Positions 61,100 through 64,000 of a stretch of DNA of 64,000 nucleotides are shown here, piece by piece. The notes below the pieces were generated by a model. That model ran no database searches and was not told the origin of the DNA. It saw nothing but the letters and a program-made list of their open reading frames with translations. The position numbers and the translations under genes were made by a program. Every line of letters starts with the position of its first letter. Position 1 is the stretch's first letter. The DNA comes from FEB-10 sp963710645 (GTDB lineage: Bacteria > Acidobacteriota > Thermoanaerobaculia > Thermoanaerobaculales > Sulfomarinibacteraceae). Where the stretch lies: the NCBI GenBank assembly GCA_963710645.1, contig CAVQBD010000009.1, positions 1,550,001 through 1,614,000 on the forward strand, written 5' to 3'.

Positions 61100-63361
61100 C
61101 TAGTCCCTTGAAGGGCTCGTCCACCAACCACTGGTGGGGCTGGCGGGCTCGAAATTGAGGCCCAGGAGCACCACACCGAGGCGACGGGTGTCGGCTCCGT
61201 TCCCGCTCTCCGATGGGATGTAGGCGTCACTGAGAAGCCCGATGTCAGCCCCGCCATCGGCGATTTCGGCTGAATCGATGAACATCGAGACGAGCGACTC
61301 TTCGGGTGTGAGCTCTCCTGCGAACCCCACGTCCAGGCTCTTTCTCCGGATCAGCAGGTTGGCTGGAGTTGGGCGGGGCGAGGCCAGCCGAAGAACCAGC
61401 TCGCCGGGTTCGTCCAAAGCGAGCCGGAGACGGGCCTCGGGTGCGAGCCAGACGCCGCGTCCCAAATCCTCAAAGCTCTCAGGTTGGTAGGCACCCTCGA
61501 TCTCCAGCCGGAGTTTGAAGCGGTCGTTTTCGGTGGCGGCCGGCCCGCCAAAGGCGGCCCCGGGCGGTCGGACCACGACACCCAGTAGCTGCGTTGACAG
61601 GGGTCTGTTGTCTCCGCTGCCCGGAGGGTAGCCGGAGGTGCGCGACAAACGCACGATGATCGGGCAGGCCGATGCCTGCTCGAGCCGGGTCCAGAGATGT
61701 GCGGTTGGTGCGTCGCCGTCGAACTCAATGGACAGCCCCCCGGCTTCCATCGTCACCACCAGGGGTGCGGGACCGACAGCGGGTCGCAAAGCCAACCCCA
61801 CCAGGGTGCCCGCCGGGGCCGGCGGCAACCACAGCTCGGCCGAGGGACCCGCCCACATGAAGGGCGTGCCGTCGGGCAGATGCTCCCGGGTCCACCACTG
61901 GCCCACCGGCAGAGGTGGGTTGGAGATGAGTTCGGCTGATAGGAAGCGATTCTGCGTCAAGGGTTCGAGATCTTCGGACACCCGCCCGTAGGACCGAGTA
62001 TCGCCGGTGAGTGACGGCATGTAGAGGTGGGGGTGAACCGTTGCCACCAGCCACGGCGTTGTGACGCCGAGCCAGGGCTCCGGTGCCCGCGGCGACAAGA
62101 CCATGGGTGGGACCGGGTCACCGTTCGCCTCGAGCAGGTGCCACCAATACGAGGAGAAGACGTGGACCTCCGGCTCCACCACCACCGTCCACTGGCGCTG
62201 GGTGGCAACCGACGCGGCCCGGGTCGTTGCCTCCCAGGCTCCGAAGAGTTCGTCATGCTGTTCTTCGAGCAAGGGCAGCGACTTCCAAGCGACAACACCG
62301 GCCACCCCGAGGGTGCCCGCCACCGCCACGGGGAGCGGCGCCAACGAGGCAGCACCGGCGAGCAGCGGCGCCAGCGCCACCTGGATACCCACCGAGTAGC
62401 GGGCGTAGGACCTATTCTGAAGGGCGTAGAGCTGAGCTGCGGTCAGTCCAATGATGATCAACCACGTAGTGGCGGCCCTGGGACCGACCCGTCGCCACCA
62501 GACGAGGAGCCCCACCGCGGCGGCCGCCAGCAGAATGGCAGCGATGCCGGGTCCGCCAACGCCATTGGACATCCCTAAATTTTCGAGACCGGGCTTGTTG
62601 AGGTGCAGCCGCGCGGTGTGGAAGTCGGCGTGGGTTACGAACGGCTCGAGAAAGGCCGCCCAACCGCCCTCGAGATGGGCCATGACGGCCACCGAGATTG
62701 TAACCAGCGCCAGCCCGGCCAGGAGACCGGGCAGGATCCTCCGAACGGGTCGCACCGTGTTGACGCCCACCAGCCAGAGCAGGGCCAGGGTGGGCAGCAG
62801 GATCGGCCGGACCAGGAAGGCTGCGGTCAGCAGCGGGGTGAACCAGGTGACGCGGCGGCCATCAAGTCCGCCCGGAATCATCGCGGCGGCCGCCAGGGCG
62901 AGGGTCACGGCTGCCCAGGTTGAAAAACCTCGCACAGAGTAGAGCCACGGCCCGGGCAGAAAGAGCACCAGCAGGGCGGCAGCGGTGGCCACCGCGGGCG
63001 GGGCCACCTTGCGGCCGAGGATCGACAGCGGCCACAGGGCCAGCACCGAGGCGATGGCCGATAGCCACTGCAGCGCCTGGTAGGGTGAGCCGGCCAATGG
63101 TCGCAGCAGATTCCCGAGGGTTAGCAGACCGGGGAAGCCGGGCGGCTGTGGAAAGTGGGCGGCGAGCTCGAAGTGGAGCATGCCGCGGGCAAAGATGGTT
63201 TCATCCCACTCCCACGGACCGGAGGCCATCAGACAGGCCCGCGACAACACCAGGGCTACCGTGGCGGCCACGGTCAACACGACGTCCAAACGACGGTCGT
63301 CCAGGCCCCAAAGGAGGAGCAAAGATCCCCGTTTCGTGTCCACTGGAGTCGCGGCTGTCAT
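61100..63361 (-). CDS. Large membrane protein, GT-C/ArnT-like glycosyltransferase with C-terminal extracytoplasmic domain
   Basis: 753 aa. The N-terminal 370 residues hold about ten hydrophobic segments, with an early acidic and aromatic loop (WEWDETIFARGMLHF) and QPPGFPGLLTLGN as in ArnT/PMT-type enzymes that take sugars from polyprenyl phosphate. The C-terminal half is soluble and beta-rich (WLPPAPAGTLVGLALRP, LRLALDEPGELVLRL) and ends near a Trp pair. The acceptor is unknown. It is convergent with the radical SAM gene across the repeat spacer. Confidence 0.72.
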   Translation of the reverse strand: MTAATPVDTKRGSLLLLWGLDDRRLDVVLTVAATVALVLSRACLMASGPWEWDETIFARGMLHFELAAHFPQPPGFPGLLTLGNLLRPLAGSPYQALQWLSAIASVLALWPLSILGRKVAPPAVATAAALLVLFLPGPWLYSVRGFSTWAAVTLALAAAAMIPGGLDGRRVTWFTPLLTAAFLVRPILLPTLALLWLVGVNTVRPVRRILPGLLAGLALVTISVAVMAHLEGGWAAFLEPFVTHADFHTARLHLNKPGLENLGMSNGVGGPGIAAILLAAAAVGLLVWWRRVGPRAATTWLIIIGLTAAQLYALQNRSYARYSVGIQVALAPLLAGAASLAPLPVAVAGTLGVAGVVAWKSLPLLEEQHDELFGAWEATTRAASVATQRQWTVVVEPEVHVFSSYWWHLLEANGDPVPPMVLSPRAPEPWLGVTTPWLVATVHPHLYMPSLTGDTRSYGRVSEDLEPLTQNRFLSAELISNPPLPVGQWWTREHLPDGTPFMWAGPSAELWLPPAPAGTLVGLALRPAVGPAPLVVTMEAGGLSIEFDGDAPTAHLWTRLEQASACPIIVRLSRTSGYPPGSGDNRPLSTQLLGVVVRPPGAAFGGPAATENDRFKLRLEIEGAYQPESFEDLGRGVWLAPEARLRLALDEPGELVLRLASPRPTPANLLIRRKSLDVGFAGELTPEESLVSMFIDSAEIADGGADIGLLSDAYIPSESGNGADTRRLGVVLLGLNFEPASPTSGWWTSPSRD

Positions 63362-63431
63362 ACCAGGCGATGATACCTCGCGCCTGGCGAGGAGCGCCTC
63401 GCGCGAGAGTGATCATTGTCTACAGAACGCC

Positions 63432-64000
63432 TCAGGCGCGCTGAACGCCGCCGCGCCCTCTCTGACCCTGAGATCGGCGGTTCCGAGGTGGCGCGCCCGG
63501 CTTACGGCTGGGACCCGTGGGGCGCCTGTTGGACGGACGAGGGCCCGGGGCACTGCGGCCTCCGAGTTCCTCCGGTTGGGCGGTGTGGTCGAATCCCTGG
63601 AGCTGACGGCGGGGGATCTGGTGACCCACGGCGCGCTCGATGGCGCCGAGCTGGGACCGTTCCGCCGGGGAGACGAAGGTCAGAGCGTCGCCGGTTGTGC
63701 CACGCCGCGCGGTGCGGCCGACCCGGTGGATGTAGTCGTCGGGCTGGCCGGGGACGTCGAAATTGATGACGTGGGGCAGAGCCTCCACATCGATGCCCCG
63801 GGCTGCGATGTCGGTGGCGACCAGCACCTGGATGCGTCCGTTCTTGAATGCGTCCAGCGCCGCCTGACGTTGCTTCTGGTTTCGGTTGCCGTGGATTCGG
63901 TCGCAGGAGACGCCGGCCCGACTGAGTTTCTCGGCGAGCCGGTTGGCACGGTGCTTGGTGCGGGTGAAGACCAGAGCGGTACGGATGTCGCCCCGTTTCA
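63432..64000 (-). CDS. DEAD-box RNA helicase, C-terminal part (cut by window edge)
   Basis: The frame is open from the right edge to the stop at 63432, about 189 codons; the 5' end lies outside. The helicase C-domain is visible: ALVFTRTKHRANRLAEKLS (motif IV region), VATDIAARGIDV (motif V) and YIHRVGRTARRG (motif VI). It ends in a basic, disordered Arg/Pro/Gly-rich tail, as in RhlE-type helicases. Role: RNA remodelling, for example in ribosome assembly or RNA decay. Confidence 0.9.
   Translation of the reverse strand, partial: KRGDIRTALVFTRTKHRANRLAEKLSRAGVSCDRIHGNRNQKQRQAALDAFKNGRIQVLVATDIAARGIDVEALPHVINFDVPGQPDDYIHRVGRTARRGTTGDALTFVSPAERSQLGAIERAVGHQIPRRQLQGFDHTAQPEELGGRSAPGPRPSNRRPTGPSRKPGAPPRNRRSQGQRGRGGVQRA

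Overview
The window is about 64 kb of GC-rich (roughly 60-65 %) chromosomal DNA. The organism looks like a Gram-negative, heterotrophic environmental bacterium: it has a TonB-dependent receptor with a carboxypeptidase-regulatory N-domain, lipoproteins, a DUF5916-type outer-membrane protein, a selenocysteine-type peroxiredoxin and a C-terminal DGFESGDTSAW motif. An acidobacterial (for example Thermoanaerobaculia-like) genome would fit, but this is inference from gene content only. No rRNA, tRNA, CRISPR array, integrase or transposase was seen.

Left third (1-25.6 kb): a carbon-source locus that I read as a phytate/myo-inositol utilisation system. A sugar ABC binding protein and its ATPase sit at the left edge (their permease must lie outside). 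Then come a HAD phosphatase, a beta-propeller phytase lipoprotein and a LacI-family repressor, all leftward. Three identical 12-bp palindromes (TGGAACGTTCCA) lie between the repressor and a rightward operon. That operon encodes a TonB receptor, two tandem IolG-like dehydrogenases, an OPA/GlpT-like MFS transporter, a PfkB kinase, an IolM-like zinc dehydrogenase, a third IolG-like enzyme, an IolN-like creatininase-fold hydrolase, an IolO-like epimerase, a UxaE-like tagaturonate epimerase and a LarA-like nickel-pincer enzyme. PhoD, a calcineurin-like phosphoesterase and a DUF5916 protein follow. A UxuB/YjmF-like SDR closes the run. Together these could take phytate to inositol, then through scyllo-inosose, 5-keto-L-gluconate, tagaturonate and fructuronate to D-mannonate, following the variant inositol route described in Thermotoga maritima rather than the Bacillus iol route.

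Middle (25.8-45.2 kb): glpK-glpD; an exported peroxiredoxin whose catalytic residue is encoded by an in-frame TGA (probable Sec); a TPR protein; an alpha/beta hydrolase followed by a 44-codon gene; a TIGR04283-like glycosyltransferase; a patatin; a partner-switch signalling module (membrane GAF-SpoIIE phosphatase, RsbW-like kinase, RsbV-like antagonist); carA-carB; a BLUF photoreceptor; an exported protein that joins a PPP-type phosphatase to a FAM20/PI-kinase-like domain; a Gly/Tyr-rich lipoprotein and a double-VOC protein.

Right third (45.5-64 kb): MscS, a beta-helix surface protein, kynureninase with an exported alpha/beta hydrolase, a stand-alone RAM-domain protein, a MATE exporter, acetyl-CoA synthetase, a K+ channel, an exported hypothetical protein, two GT-C-like membrane proteins, a B12-radical SAM enzyme and the 3' end of a DEAD-box helicase. 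The spacers in the second half carry several dispersed repeats: a 142-bp element with a conserved, base-pair-compensated stem; a second dispersed repeat beside it; a TGCCAGGCA motif; and many different tandem repeats that share a 7-nt period.
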